Shown here one piece after another: positions 48,457 through 58,239 of a stretch of DNA of 64,000 nt. Each line of letters starts with the position of its first letter. Position 1 is the stretch's first letter. Origin of the DNA: Lachancea mirantina (taxonomy: Eukaryota > Ascomycota > Saccharomycetes > Saccharomycetales > Saccharomycetaceae); assembly GCA_900074745.1 (NCBI GenBank), contig LT598468.1, forward strand, positions 1,178,001 to 1,242,000, read 5' to 3'. The notes beneath the pieces are model-generated. The model ran no database searches. It was not told the origin of the DNA and was given only the letters and a program-made list of their open reading frames with translations. The translations under genes were made by a program, and so were the position numbers.

Positions 48457-48652
48457 ACACTTCTGAATATATATACAACATTAACGAGAAAAGGATCCTG
48501 AGAATCGACGTATGTACTAGGCCCGTCATTCAAAATGTCTTGGTTTTGACGACACTCTTACGAGCTTGTTTCGCCAAAAAATAATTAAGGTCTTCAATAT
48601 AGAGAGAGAAATCAAAAAACAACCTTCAAAATAAATAGCTCTTTGAACAGTA

Positions 48653-50266
48653 ATGAGCCCTAGGCCTGAATATGTGAGCGATAGCGACAGTGGGTTGGAT
48701 GTATTTAGCGAATGCCATAGTTTCGAAGAGCCCTCTAGCACGAACATAGAGATTTTAAGCGATGACTCTGAGTTTGATTTCTCGAGCGGAGATTACTCAG
48801 AAGAAGAAGATGCACGAATAGAGAATGCCACATCAGAACTGGAGTCAGGAAGCCTTTTGAAAGGTTCTAAGTCAGGAAAACTAGAACCTCTTGGGCCTCC
48901 AAAGCTAAACTACGGTTGTTTAACGACGGATCAAATATATCAGATTATGCTGAGTCGCTTAAAAGCTTTAGAGCCGGTCTTAAACAGGACTCCGGAGGAT
49001 ATTATCGTGCTGTTACAAAAGTTTGGATGGAATGAAGAAAGGCTCCTAGAATGTTGGACTGATGATGACAATGGTGTCCTTATTTCGTGCGGCTTGAAGC
49101 CAAAAGACGACATAAAGTGCGAAAGAGGTATTAAAGAAGTTCGAGACTTTGTATGTCCTATTTGCTGCGAAAGTGGTCAAACAGAGGCATTTTCGTTAGA
49201 ATGTGGGCATGAATATTGTTTGGATTGTCACAGACACTACATTCAAGATAAATTGGGCGAAGGTAAAATCATTACCTGCATGAGCTGCCCTTTGGCTCTT
49301 AGAAATCATGATATTGATGTCCTGACCGGCACGAATTCCAGCCAGAAACTGATGCTTTCTTCGATGAAAAGCTTTATACAGAAACACAGCAGTCACTACA
49401 AGTGGTGTCCTTTCGTGGACTGCAACTACGTGATTCAAATTGGAAACATATCGTGTTTGTCCGAATTTCCGCGATTCCACGCCTCACCCTATGTGATTTG
49501 CGATAACATGCACAAATTCTGTTTTAGGTGCAGTCTCGAATCCCATGATCCGGGAGATTGCAAAGTTGCTGATCAGTGGGTTAAAACCGCTCAAGTCGAA
49601 TCGGCCAACCTCAATTGGGTGTTGAAAAATACCAAAGAGTGTCCTAAATGTGGTGTGAACATTGAGAAGAATGGAGGCTGTAACCATATGACCTGTAAAA
49701 GCTGTCTGTTTGAGTTTTGTTGGATTTGTGAGAGGCAATGGGCCGATCACGGCGGGAGTTACTTCGAGTGCACAAGGTTCAAGAAAGAAGATAAGAATGA
49801 CCCACAAGAGTCTAAATCAACGCTTCGGAAATATACTTTCTACTATAGACTCTTCAGCGAACACGAGAATTCTGCAAAGCTTGACTGGAAACTGGGTCAG
49901 ACCGTGGAACAAAAAGTCAGAGCGCTGCAAGAGACAACAGGATTGTCTTGGATAGAAACACAATTTTTACCTGAAAGCATACGAGTTTTAATCGAGGGCA
50001 GAACGACACTCAAATGGTCATTCCCAGTAGCATTCTATTCCGATGCCTCCCATAACCTCACAAAGATATTCGTTGATAACCAACTTTTGCTTGTGACCGC
50101 GGTCGAGGATCTCTCACAGCTTTTACAGATCAAAGAACCAAGGAAAATTGTTGAGAAGAAACTAGAGTTTTTCAATAAATCGCAGTTTGTCAAAAGCCGC
50201 GAGAGAGCTTTGATAGAATGTGGGCGAGATTTGCTTTGCAAAGGCATATGCTGTCCTCAAAAATAA
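48653..50266 (+). CDS. HEL1: Hel1, RBR (RING-IBR-RING) ubiquitin ligase
   Basis: Hel1 is an Ariadne-type E3 linked to histone turnover in yeast. The 537-residue protein (551 in yeast) has an acidic N-terminus, a UBA-like region (about 80-145), RING1 from residue 167 (CPICCESG..LECGHEYCLDC), an IBR, and RING2 from about 326 (CPKCGVNIEKNGGCNHMTC), which holds the catalytic Cys in NGGCNHMTC. An Ariadne-like helical C-terminus follows. It converges with ARP4, 75 bp apart. Confidence 0.95.
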   Translation: MSPRPEYVSDSDSGLDVFSECHSFEEPSSTNIEILSDDSEFDFSSGDYSEEEDARIENATSELESGSLLKGSKSGKLEPLGPPKLNYGCLTTDQIYQIMLSRLKALEPVLNRTPEDIIVLLQKFGWNEERLLECWTDDDNGVLISCGLKPKDDIKCERGIKEVRDFVCPICCESGQTEAFSLECGHEYCLDCHRHYIQDKLGEGKIITCMSCPLALRNHDIDVLTGTNSSQKLMLSSMKSFIQKHSSHYKWCPFVDCNYVIQIGNISCLSEFPRFHASPYVICDNMHKFCFRCSLESHDPGDCKVADQWVKTAQVESANLNWVLKNTKECPKCGVNIEKNGGCNHMTCKSCLFEFCWICERQWADHGGSYFECTRFKKEDKNDPQESKSTLRKYTFYYRLFSEHENSAKLDWKLGQTVEQKVRALQETTGLSWIETQFLPESIRVLIEGRTTLKWSFPVAFYSDASHNLTKIFVDNQLLLVTAVEDLSQLLQIKEPRKIVEKKLEFFNKSQFVKSRERALIECGRDLLCKGICCPQK

Positions 50267-50341
50267 GATTTCCATTAGGCGTAAAGGATCGTTTAATTAT
50301 TCAAGGTTTTTTAAGAGTTAACTATGATACATTTTTGGAGT

Positions 50342-51784
50342 TTACCTAAATCTGTCCTTTAGAAGTCGTTCGGCACCCACTTCTTCGTATTCTCTCCGGC
50401 CTACCCAAAGCTGATGAAAAGTGCCAAGACTAGATAAGATGCTGCCTCCGAGCCATGCCTGATACTGTCTTTCTCGCAGATGTCCCGTGGTGAGCATTCT
50501 AAACTTGAGAGCGGGTAATTTTCTATTCATTTCATCCATCAACCTGTCAGTTAGACCCGGTATCGATGATGTGCCACCTGTAACAATGACATTGTAGGCC
50601 AAGGCTGCTCGTAGATCCACATCTGTATTCATAATAGCAGAGTAGACCAGATCACTTAAACCAGCTGCCGAGTTCTCCCTCTCCTGGGGTTCATCGAGTG
50701 GTCGTTTACCATTCTCATTAATGGTTTCGGAACCCGCTACCACTGCCGCTCCGTCAGGTGGTGCGGGCGTAGATTCGGCCGTTGCTTCCTTGTCTTTGTT
50801 GCTATTATTTGGTTTTGTTCTCTTGGGTGGAACGTAATCGTTATGCCAAGACTCAACGACACCATCTATAGAAGTTGGCCAATTTATGAGATTCTCACTT
50901 TGAGGATTAAAGAGCTGTTCTCCGAAACCGTAACGCGTTTCACTATCAAAAACAATATTCTGGCCCCATGGAGCCTCTAGCGATCTCTTGGAAGTATTGA
51001 TTAGGTCTTCTTTGAACTTCGCCAGATTCACGGGAGCAATATGCAGCATCGTTTCTTTACACTCTTGGTAAAACTCGCGGGCAGTAGCAAACGTCGAGAG
51101 TGAATCGTCCACGCTAAAGGGGAACTTCTTTTCGACAAATTGAGGCTTTTTAAAGGCCACTTTGAACAATGGCCAAACTTGAATAGGTTCCATTTGTTTT
51201 TCGATAATTGAGTTCATGAACCGACCTGCTAAAAAATTTCGAGTCGAGTTCCTCGTTAGGGTCATACCGTCAATGACAGGGCTGACACTCGCGACGTCGT
51301 GCCCAATGTCCACGACTAAACAAGTCGGTCTGCCCATAGAGAAAGACACACAAGTCGGTGTAGGTGCAATGTAGCAGGCTTCAAATTCCAAACTCTCCAG
51401 CAACACTTCTAAAGATTTTTTCCGGTTTTGATCATTGTTCCAAATGGGTTCTGTCAAAAATGCTGGAATCCCTTTGGTTGTTTCGTATCTCATTTCGTTT
51501 TCAATGGCCCACGTCCACTGTTCTTCCGCAGCGTCCCAATCTGTAATACAACCATTCTCGACAACAGGCTTGATTTCATAGTTTTCTCGTGCAATCTTCA
51601 TAGCTTGCTCAGAAAATATCCGCTTCTTATTCTCTTCACCTGTAAATCCTCCATAACTCGACGGCGTTGAAACTTGTGGGCAATCGGTACCGGAATGTCC
51701 CACGTTCAAATTATAAGAACCGGGGTCAATCACCACTGCTGATATCTCATCACCACCGTACACTTGCAATGCTGGATTTGACAT
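50342..51784 (-). CDS. ARP4: Arp4, nuclear actin-related protein
   Basis: Arp4 is an essential subunit of the NuA4, SWR1 and INO80 chromatin complexes. The 480-residue protein (489 in yeast) keeps the actin fold: an N-terminal VIDPGSYNLNVGHSG phosphate-loop region, CLVVDIGHDVASVSPV, and a C-terminal VTGGTSSIPGLTDRL adenosine-loop motif. A charged insert at about 320-370 is the Arp4-specific loop. The gene order HEL1-ARP4-MIC60 mixes YKR017C, YJL081C and YKR016W. Confidence 0.97.
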   Translation of the reverse strand: MSNPALQVYGGDEISAVVIDPGSYNLNVGHSGTDCPQVSTPSSYGGFTGEENKKRIFSEQAMKIARENYEIKPVVENGCITDWDAAEEQWTWAIENEMRYETTKGIPAFLTEPIWNNDQNRKKSLEVLLESLEFEACYIAPTPTCVSFSMGRPTCLVVDIGHDVASVSPVIDGMTLTRNSTRNFLAGRFMNSIIEKQMEPIQVWPLFKVAFKKPQFVEKKFPFSVDDSLSTFATAREFYQECKETMLHIAPVNLAKFKEDLINTSKRSLEAPWGQNIVFDSETRYGFGEQLFNPQSENLINWPTSIDGVVESWHNDYVPPKRTKPNNSNKDKEATAESTPAPPDGAAVVAGSETINENGKRPLDEPQERENSAAGLSDLVYSAIMNTDVDLRAALAYNVIVTGGTSSIPGLTDRLMDEMNRKLPALKFRMLTTGHLRERQYQAWLGGSILSSLGTFHQLWVGRREYEEVGAERLLKDRFR

Positions 51785-52012
51785 GGCACAAAGTCCTTAC
51801 GGAGCTTCTGGAGTTATCAGCGAAGAGTGACAATTGTTTCTGTTTTTCGATCAAGATCAGTTCTCATTCTTAACCATCTCTTAAAGATAGCTACACGTGA
51901 TAAAGACGATATAACCAGTAACTCTGCTATACTTAAAGAATATTCACATGGTTTTGATGGGTTCTCTAACTGATAAAGTAGCTTTTAAAGATCCCAATGA
52001 CTACTTTGGTGT

Positions 52013-53569
52013 TCATAGTGTTCTGACGGTGCAATCGAGAGCTTCGACCAAAATTTCGACTTCTAGTTTTGTTCTGGCGTCCTGAAGCCACTGCTCGGAG
52101 AGAACGCGAGGCCAGCCTTGTAGAGCGACAACTTCTTCGACGGCCTTATCTAACTTGGCAAGTCTTAGGTCTTCGGTTACGCGCGCTATGACGCTGTCTA
52201 CGTCGTTGTTCACAGGAGAACCGGACTTGTTGAAGAGAAACAAAGAGAAAAATTTTGCCGAAATGTGGCCCAAGATACCTGCGTTGGGCGGCAAAAGCGT
52301 CGCAGTAGCAATGTCTTTCTGCAGTAGGATCCATCTGTTGTAGATCTGTTCTCTGGAGAGCAAATTGCGGTTCTCTGTGAGCTCGGAGAGTTCGTTAACG
52401 AGAACGTCAAGTAGACGTGGGGTTTGAGAGCAACAGTTTTTCTTGGGCAAGGTGTCGGTCAAAGTCTTGAGCCTTTCGATTTCGTTTTGGATTTGTACGC
52501 TACGCAAATCCTTGGATTGTAGCGTGTTCTGGATCTGAGCCAAGACCAACGTCAATTGTGTGATTACTTCGTCGCGCACAACAAATCTGTCAACCGCGTC
52601 GATGACGTCGCCCAAAGAGTTCACGTCCTTGTCCAGGTCTTCAAGATGCGCTAATCTGCCTTGTCTCTCTTTGTCAAGTTTCTCGCTCAAGATCTTGTTG
52701 AATTCTTCGACCTGCTTTATGGACAAAAATGCCACTTCGTTGGCCTGTTTGGCAAGCAGCGCTTGTTCGTTAGCCTTCAGGGCAGCTTTGAGTTCCTCGG
52801 AGGAGTGTTCTTCGAGTTGTTTTTTGAAGCTGTTAAATTGTTGCAAAAAATCGCCGGTTAAGTCGAGTTCGCGTTCTTTGAATCTGGTCTCATAACTGGC
52901 TTGCAAATCCTCGGTTGCTTGGCCGTACTTCACCGCGAGAGCTTCCGCAAGTGCCTTGTCGAAGTCGCCAGCAAGCACTTGGACAGCGTCACCCAATTGA
53001 ATATAAGTTTTTTGAACCGCATCGTACGCGTCTTCGGAAACCAAAATCGATTGTCCATTGACGTTATCAACAAGCTCGTTCACGGAACTAACCAGTTCAT
53101 GCGCTTTGCTTGTGGGTTCGAAGCGTCCGGGTATAGGATGAAGCGTGAGTTTGACCATGGCGACTTCTTCAACGGGCTCCGTGGGTTGCGGCGCTGCAGT
53201 TTGGGCCTCGTGCAAAGTGGTCACTGTTGGGTCCGCACCATGGTTGGGAATACGGTCTACTTTAGTGGTGAAAGCACCAAACTTCTGTTTCAACTCATCG
53301 AGCGACACCTGGGAGGCCCGGAAAGATCCGTTCTTAAGAAGTTCGCTCCACTCAATGAGTCTCTCGGCTCCGGGCACGGATTCTGTAAACAGCTCCTCAA
53401 ATTGATCATTGTAAAGCGATAGGGCCACACCACCAGCGTAAAACGCGGTTGTCGCGAGGACGACCCTTGACACGAATTTGCGCACGGGATGCGATTTGGA
53501 AGCTGGCTTTTCGGGTAAAGTAGCAAAAGCACGCCGGGCCGTGAGCCTCAAAGCTCTTCCAGTAAGCAT
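52013..53569 (-). CDS. MIC60: Mic60 (mitofilin/Fcj1), MICOS core subunit
   Basis: Mic60 shapes crista junctions in the mitochondrial inner membrane. The 518-residue protein starts with an Arg-rich presequence (MLTGRALRLTARRAFATLP). One membrane segment follows (about 34-52, VVLATTAFYAGGVALSLY), then a long coiled coil facing the intermembrane space and the mitofilin domain at the end (about 420-518, DIATATLLPPNAGILGHISAKFFSLFLF). Length is a little below the 540 of yeast. Confidence 0.95.
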   Translation of the reverse strand: MLTGRALRLTARRAFATLPEKPASKSHPVRKFVSRVVLATTAFYAGGVALSLYNDQFEELFTESVPGAERLIEWSELLKNGSFRASQVSLDELKQKFGAFTTKVDRIPNHGADPTVTTLHEAQTAAPQPTEPVEEVAMVKLTLHPIPGRFEPTSKAHELVSSVNELVDNVNGQSILVSEDAYDAVQKTYIQLGDAVQVLAGDFDKALAEALAVKYGQATEDLQASYETRFKERELDLTGDFLQQFNSFKKQLEEHSSEELKAALKANEQALLAKQANEVAFLSIKQVEEFNKILSEKLDKERQGRLAHLEDLDKDVNSLGDVIDAVDRFVVRDEVITQLTLVLAQIQNTLQSKDLRSVQIQNEIERLKTLTDTLPKKNCCSQTPRLLDVLVNELSELTENRNLLSREQIYNRWILLQKDIATATLLPPNAGILGHISAKFFSLFLFNKSGSPVNNDVDSVIARVTEDLRLAKLDKAVEEVVALQGWPRVLSEQWLQDARTKLEVEILVEALDCTVRTL

Positions 53570-54404
53570 GATGAATCAATTGAATATGTAACGGACGGAG
53601 AGAGAAGTAACAAGTTGGGGGAAGTTTACCGGTACCAGATCTTCAAGCGCTTGCTCGAGATAGAGGATCTTGCTATAGCGCTTCAAGCAGAGAAAATTTG
53701 AGATTGAGGGCAGAAAACGTCACGTGATTGTCAAACAAAATCGCTTAGATTCCAAATCATTCTTAACGACAGACTTTTGACTGGCTGGAGGTCACGTGCT
53801 TGAGACGGAGAGCTGTGACGCAAGAACGGAGCAAAGCGACTGCGCGATGTTTGTAACCCCTGACCAATTTCTAGGCTGAAAACAGTGAGTGCTAGGTAAC
53901 AGCAAAGTGCACGCCCTTTTTGGTTTCGTGTGGAACATGTCACTTGGTACGAACAATTTCGCCCTGTCACCCCTCTCCAGGACTAGCCTTTGAGGCGTAC
54001 GTCCGGCTATAGGGCGGCTTGAGTATTCTATCCATATAAGAGAGCTGATAGCTTCACTGCTAAACGTGGGAAGTCCGTATTCTTGGTTTGATCGGTTTTT
54101 GTTCGGGGCCACAGGCGGCGTCAGTTTCGGACAAAGTGATATGAGCACGGAAGTAGCGCCGTAAGGTCATAGATTCCATTGGGCAGACAAAGAGCGGCGT
54201 CATTCCGTGCCCCCGTCGGCATAGCAGCCTGCATCATTCGAAACCAGATAGCCAAGGATATGACGGCGTTGGTTTCGGAGTACAATGGTTTAGGTTGAGC
54301 GGTGCGACATTGCAGCGGGTTCTAGGTGAGATAATGGCAGATGCGGAAGCACTGTTCAGCTATCGGAAGGTATCGCCACGGTGCATTACTGGTTTGCAGG
54401 CTCG
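53570..54404. promoter_or_regulatory. MIC60 upstream region
   Basis: This 835-bp region has two CACGTG sites (about 53721 and 53793). A minus-strand open frame at 53792-54148 lacks an ATG at its start and is probably chance. The right end grades into the fossil LTR cluster. Confidence 0.3.
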
Positions 54405-54753
54405 GCATAGAAGCTATTCACTGAGCTATCCATTCGTATATGGTTTACTTGCATCATCACGTGATCGAAGGGACAGAATAAAATTAGAGAGAACTGGGAG
54501 ATCAAACGGGTCCCTTGGCAGTTCCAGGATCTTCAGAACATCCTAATCAGAATATCCGAGGTATGATACGTGCGATGAGATGTAACGGATTCTGAAGCTA
54601 GCAGAGTGTTACAAGAATCGTATAAAAGGAGACGCTATGACCAGGACCACAGTGGTCGTTGCAAGACAACTCATTATCTGCCTTTTTATTTAGATCAATT
54701 ATGAATGAGCTGAACGAGCAGTTCAGAAATCTATCAACTACCGACAACGATAA
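54405..54753 (+). mobile_element. Fossil Ty1/copia-like LTR A (partial, oldest type)
   Basis: This segment aligns with LTRs B and C from their GCATCATCACGTGATCG motif to near the right end, but is more diverged and has an indistinct left edge. It abuts LTR B directly, so B inserted into or recombined with it. It is a broken solo fossil, older than B and C. Confidence 0.7.
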
Positions 54754-55187
54754 TGTTAGAAGGAGCTGGCGAGACGATGATACCGTTCAATTGCATCATC
54801 ACGTGATCGATATGACAGAATAAAATTAGAGGATTGAACAGACGGTTGGCATTCCGCGAAAGAGCTAGAGGCTAAAACAGGTCCATTGACAGTTCTAGAG
54901 TCTTCAGAACATTGTAATCAGATCATGTGTGGTATGATGAATGACGTATGATGAGAATTCACAATCTAGATTGAAGAAAGTAACGGATTCCAAATTTGGA
55001 TCAATGTTACAGAAATTGTATAAAAAGAGCTGATATGACCAGGATCGTAGTGTTCATGGTCGCAACATAGCCACGGAGAGATATAAGTACTCAATTCCTT
55101 ACCAGCTTTATTATTTAGATCAATTATGAACGAATGAAATGAACAATTCAGAAACCTATCAACCACCGGCAACGATAAACCTCAACA
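54754..55187 (+). mobile_element. Fossil Ty1/copia-like LTR B (434 bp)
   Basis: It begins TGTTAGAAGG and ends CCTCAACA (TG...CA), like Ty1-family LTRs. Its length equals that of LTR C, and identity by eye is about 85-88 percent. As in Ty1, the first codons of the family's gag frame fall inside the right end of the LTR. No gag or pol follows. No matching target duplication was found. Age: moderately old. Confidence 0.82.
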
Positions 55188-55272
55188 ATTTTATTTTTTA
55201 GGGAAGCTATTAATCATGCGTGACAAAATTAAATCATTGTCGAGAATCGATTTTGGTAATCTTTAACTGAAA

Positions 55273-55737
55273 TTATGCAACTGTAGACTCGGACGCCGCC
55301 TCAGTTTGGTCAACGATTTCACCTGAACTTAGTGGTGTAACAGTAGACTGGGAAACCGGTTCATTTTGGTCAACCATTTCTACTGAATTTGGTGGTGCAG
55401 CAGCAGCCCGATTGAACAGCCTCCCTAATTGTAGCTTCTGGTAAACTAGCTTTGAAACGTCAAGAAAACAAGCAACAGTAGCTGCTAATAAAGCAACACT
55501 CAATAATCCATATTGTAGGCACGAAAAAGATGCTTTGTTTGCCCTACATTCGTCGACTGTTTTGAATAGCGTGTAAGTTGCCAGCGAGGTTGCAATTCCT
55601 AGCAGTATAGATGCCCAACCCAAATCAGAACAACGATCTTTAAGTCGTCTTATTGACGACTTCATTAGGGTGTTGATTTGGCTAAAAAATAATTCAACAA
55701 GCGGAGACTGCTCAACACCTTGAATATCATCCGTCAT
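55273..55737 (-). CDS. Orphan small two-pass membrane protein
   Basis: I do not recognise this 154-residue frame. It starts with an ATG at 55737. Two hydrophobic segments are visible at about 42-60 (SILLGIATSLATYTLF) and 78-98 (GLLSVALLAATVACFLDV), with four Cys around them. The C-terminal tail holds an imperfect tandem repeat of about 20 residues (EMVDQNEPVSQSTV / EIVDQTEAASESTV), also visible in the DNA. It lies between fossil LTRs B and D and has no counterpart I know at this locus in S. cerevisiae. It may be a young lineage-specific gene. Function is unknown. Confidence 0.5.
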   Translation of the reverse strand: MTDDIQGVEQSPLVELFFSQINTLMKSSIRRLKDRCSDLGWASILLGIATSLATYTLFKTVDECRANKASFSCLQYGLLSVALLAATVACFLDVSKLVYQKLQLGRLFNRAAAAPPNSVEMVDQNEPVSQSTVTPLSSGEIVDQTEAASESTVA

Positions 55738-56220
55738 AATTATATGATTGTCTCTTCGTTTAAATTCTGAACCGTACCACTAAATTGTTACCACTAGACA
55801 ATGTCGCATTTTAAATGCTTCCCAAAGATAGAGAACTCATTTTTGTGCATGGATATCTCAACAACGTTGGAACCTGGCCATTGTATTGTTATTTGCCAAA
55901 CTCAAGGCAGGTGCGTCAATGCGTCGAAAGGCTTTATCCCTTTTGTGTTATCACAAGTGGCAGCGGTACTTTCTGTGCTCGAAATAAACTTAGGCTTTAG
56001 TAACTTGAACTTTGTTGGCTCTTCTATTATACATCATCACCTATAACCTCATAAATTCGATGATATCAAGCTTCAGGACTTAGAACAGCATTACACGATT
56101 TAATGGACGTTGATCCATTTTTTGCAAGCTTGGCTGTTGAAACGTTTGCTTACAACTAAAGAATACACTTGAAACCAGTCGTACCCAGTGCTGGTCTATT
56201 CAAATATTTTTGCAGAGATT

Positions 56221-56772
56221 ATGCTAGCTGTTGTTGGTATGTTTGATATTTGCAACCTGTTTTATGCCAGAAGTTTCACCTTGCCATTGAGCATATTTAA
56301 ATACGAAAGTCAAGAATTCCCTTATTATCATCATCCAGAGCTTGACAACCAACAAATTCCAAACAAAAGCATAATGGGTCTTTCAGGTGATGAGATTATA
56401 GGACTTGTGATGTCAGCTTTGCTCCCATTCCTTATAATATCCTATAGCGCGGACTACAGCTTGAGACTTTACCAAGAGTTTGTACATTATCACGGGGATG
56501 TGGCATGTTCCGCCATTACATGCCCGGAAAAGAAGGAAGAGTATCTCCGCCGCCTACGTCGAAAATATTTCCTTTTTACCGTGATGCTGACGGATGCTGG
56601 GTTAGTAAATTGCCTACCATCTTCGACTGATGAGCACCATAATCCGATTTGCTCCGCTATTATCACATTCTCTTTTGCATATTCAATACCAATATCCGCT
56701 TGGTATTTATGGAATTGCAAAAAGTGGGGCTCAGAGCTTGATTTTGCCGACGAAGATTCGGAAAAAGTCTAG
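56221..56772 (+). CDS. Orphan multi-pass membrane protein, possibly incomplete
   Basis: I do not recognise this 183-residue frame. Four hydrophobic stretches are visible: near the start (MLAVVGMFDICNLFYA), about 62-82 (IIGLVMSALLPFLIISY), 117-130 (YFLFTVMLTDAGLV) and 150-170 (AIITFSFAYSIPISAWYLW). A charged loop lies between the second and third, and the tail is acidic. A short hydrophobic frame just upstream (55801-56046, same phase, not continuous) may be part of an older longer gene, so this copy could be a remnant. It lies between LTR fossils and is divergent from the orphan at 55273-55737. Confidence 0.45.
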   Translation: MLAVVGMFDICNLFYARSFTLPLSIFKYESQEFPYYHHPELDNQQIPNKSIMGLSGDEIIGLVMSALLPFLIISYSADYSLRLYQEFVHYHGDVACSAITCPEKKEEYLRRLRRKYFLFTVMLTDAGLVNCLPSSTDEHHNPICSAIITFSFAYSIPISAWYLWNCKKWGSELDFADEDSEKV

Positions 56773-56841
56773 GATGCGAAAAGCTACAAATGAGACTAGT
56801 CAACACATATGATGCGACGTCCATGATACCTCGTGCACTTC

Positions 56842-57018
56842 TTTTTAGAAGGAGATAGCGAGATAGGATATCGGCAAGTTACATTATCGCGTGATCAGAT
56901 GACAGATTAAAATAAGGCGGAACTGACCGGACAATTCATGATTAAGATGAAGTAACAGAAACCAAATTATTTCAGTGATGGTCATGGTATCTTCAGATCC
57001 CATCATCACATTAAAAGT
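56842..57018 (+). mobile_element. Fossil Ty1/copia-like LTR D (partial)
   Basis: The left end resembles that of LTRs B and C (TTAGAAGGAGATAGCGAGA...GCGTGATCAGATGACAGA), but the copy is much shorter and strongly diverged. LTR C starts right after it. A broken, old copy. Confidence 0.55.
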
Positions 57019-57452
57019 TGTTGGAAGGAGCTGGCGAGAAGATGATACCGTTCAATTGCATCATCACGTGATCGATATGACAGAATAAAATTAGAGAAAT
57101 GGACACACGGTTGGCATTTTGTGGAAGAACTGGAAGCTAAAACAGGTCCATTGACAGTTCTAGAATCTTCAAAACATTTTGATTAAATCATATGTGGTAT
57201 GATGAGTGACGTATGATGAGAATTAACCGTCTAGTATGAAGAAAGTAACGGATTCTAAAGTTAGAACAGTGTTACAGAAATTGTACAAAAGGAGGCATTC
57301 TGCTCAGTCATACAGTGGCCATATCTTCAAGATAACCACGGAGAGATATAAGTACTCAATTCCTTACCAGCTTTATTATTTAGATCAATTATGAACGAAT
57401 TAAATGAACAATTTAGAAATCTATCAACCACCGATAATGATAAACCTCAACA
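57019..57452 (+). mobile_element. Fossil Ty1/copia-like LTR C (434 bp)
   Basis: It begins TGTTGGAAGG and ends CCTCAACA, and is the same length as LTR B. It also carries the family's gag start region at its right end. The five bases on either side (AAAGT, AAAAT) are similar but not equal. It stands alone; no polymerase or capsid region follows. It looks like a solo LTR somewhat younger than A and D. Confidence 0.82.
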
Positions 57453-58239
57453 AAAATAGAGATCACGACTGGACCGGGAAACTAGAACGTAGCAGAACCA
57501 GGGGACAGCACAGCGTGTGAAAAGGAAGAATTCCCACCGAACACCTGTTCGCAGGACGAACCGAGAGCTGTCGACCATCGTCGCCGCCGAAACAGACATC
57601 GCTGTGCACGTCCAGAAGCATCTACTCATTTCTACCCATCTCTCAGACTTAGCCTACATTACCCGGACAGAGGAGATCCTTCGTAGAAAGCGACCGGGAC
57701 GGGTAACGTATTCGGACGAGCACTGCTGGACATTCGCGTTGATAGAGATACTCGGTATGCCTACGGATGCTGGGTAGTCCGTACTGGCCAAGGCTGATCT
57801 CGAGGGATCTACTCAATGATGAGCCGCTGGCACTCAGATACACATGAGTATTCTTAGACTGGTCTGGCCGTGGTTCACGGGTGTCTTTTTTGCCCAGGCC
57901 TGAAAGGCTTGGCAAACTGCGCCTCTGCTAAAAGAGATCTCGTACACAATGCTTTTTTTCTTGAGAAATTCCGTTCGTGCAGTTTCTCGGCTGGAACTTT
58001 TCCATTTTCCCGCTTGCATGCTGCATAGAAGGGGAAAAATGGATATGTCAGTTGAGCAAATTTATGATGATCTTTGAAAATAGGATTTTAAGCAGGGACC
58101 TTTGGTGGCACTAGGCGACATTCAGTGGCATTCGGTGACACTTGTGAACTACACGGGTTCGAAAGTGTGGAGATCTTTACAGGCGTGGAGTCGCCAGATA
58201 TTTAGACGGTTGCGGCTTTGGTAACCGAGATTGCAAGTT
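57453..58239. other. Region between LTR cluster and RIC8-like gene
   Basis: These 787 bp hold an open frame at 57493-57777 without an ATG near its start; its text (RELSTIVAAETDIAVHVQKHLLI..) looks protein-like and helical but I do not recognise it. It might be the end of a gene disturbed by the neighbouring insertions, or chance. The rest is the RIC8-like promoter. No RNA gene is seen. Confidence 0.35.

Noticed and set aside
53792-54148. 118-codon minus frame upstream of MIC60
   Set aside because: No ATG near the start and no recognisable motif.
54754-57452. LTR B and LTR C as the two ends of one element
   Set aside because: Equal length and orientation are tempting, but the flanking bases do not match and no gag or pol lies between; separate solo copies are more likely.
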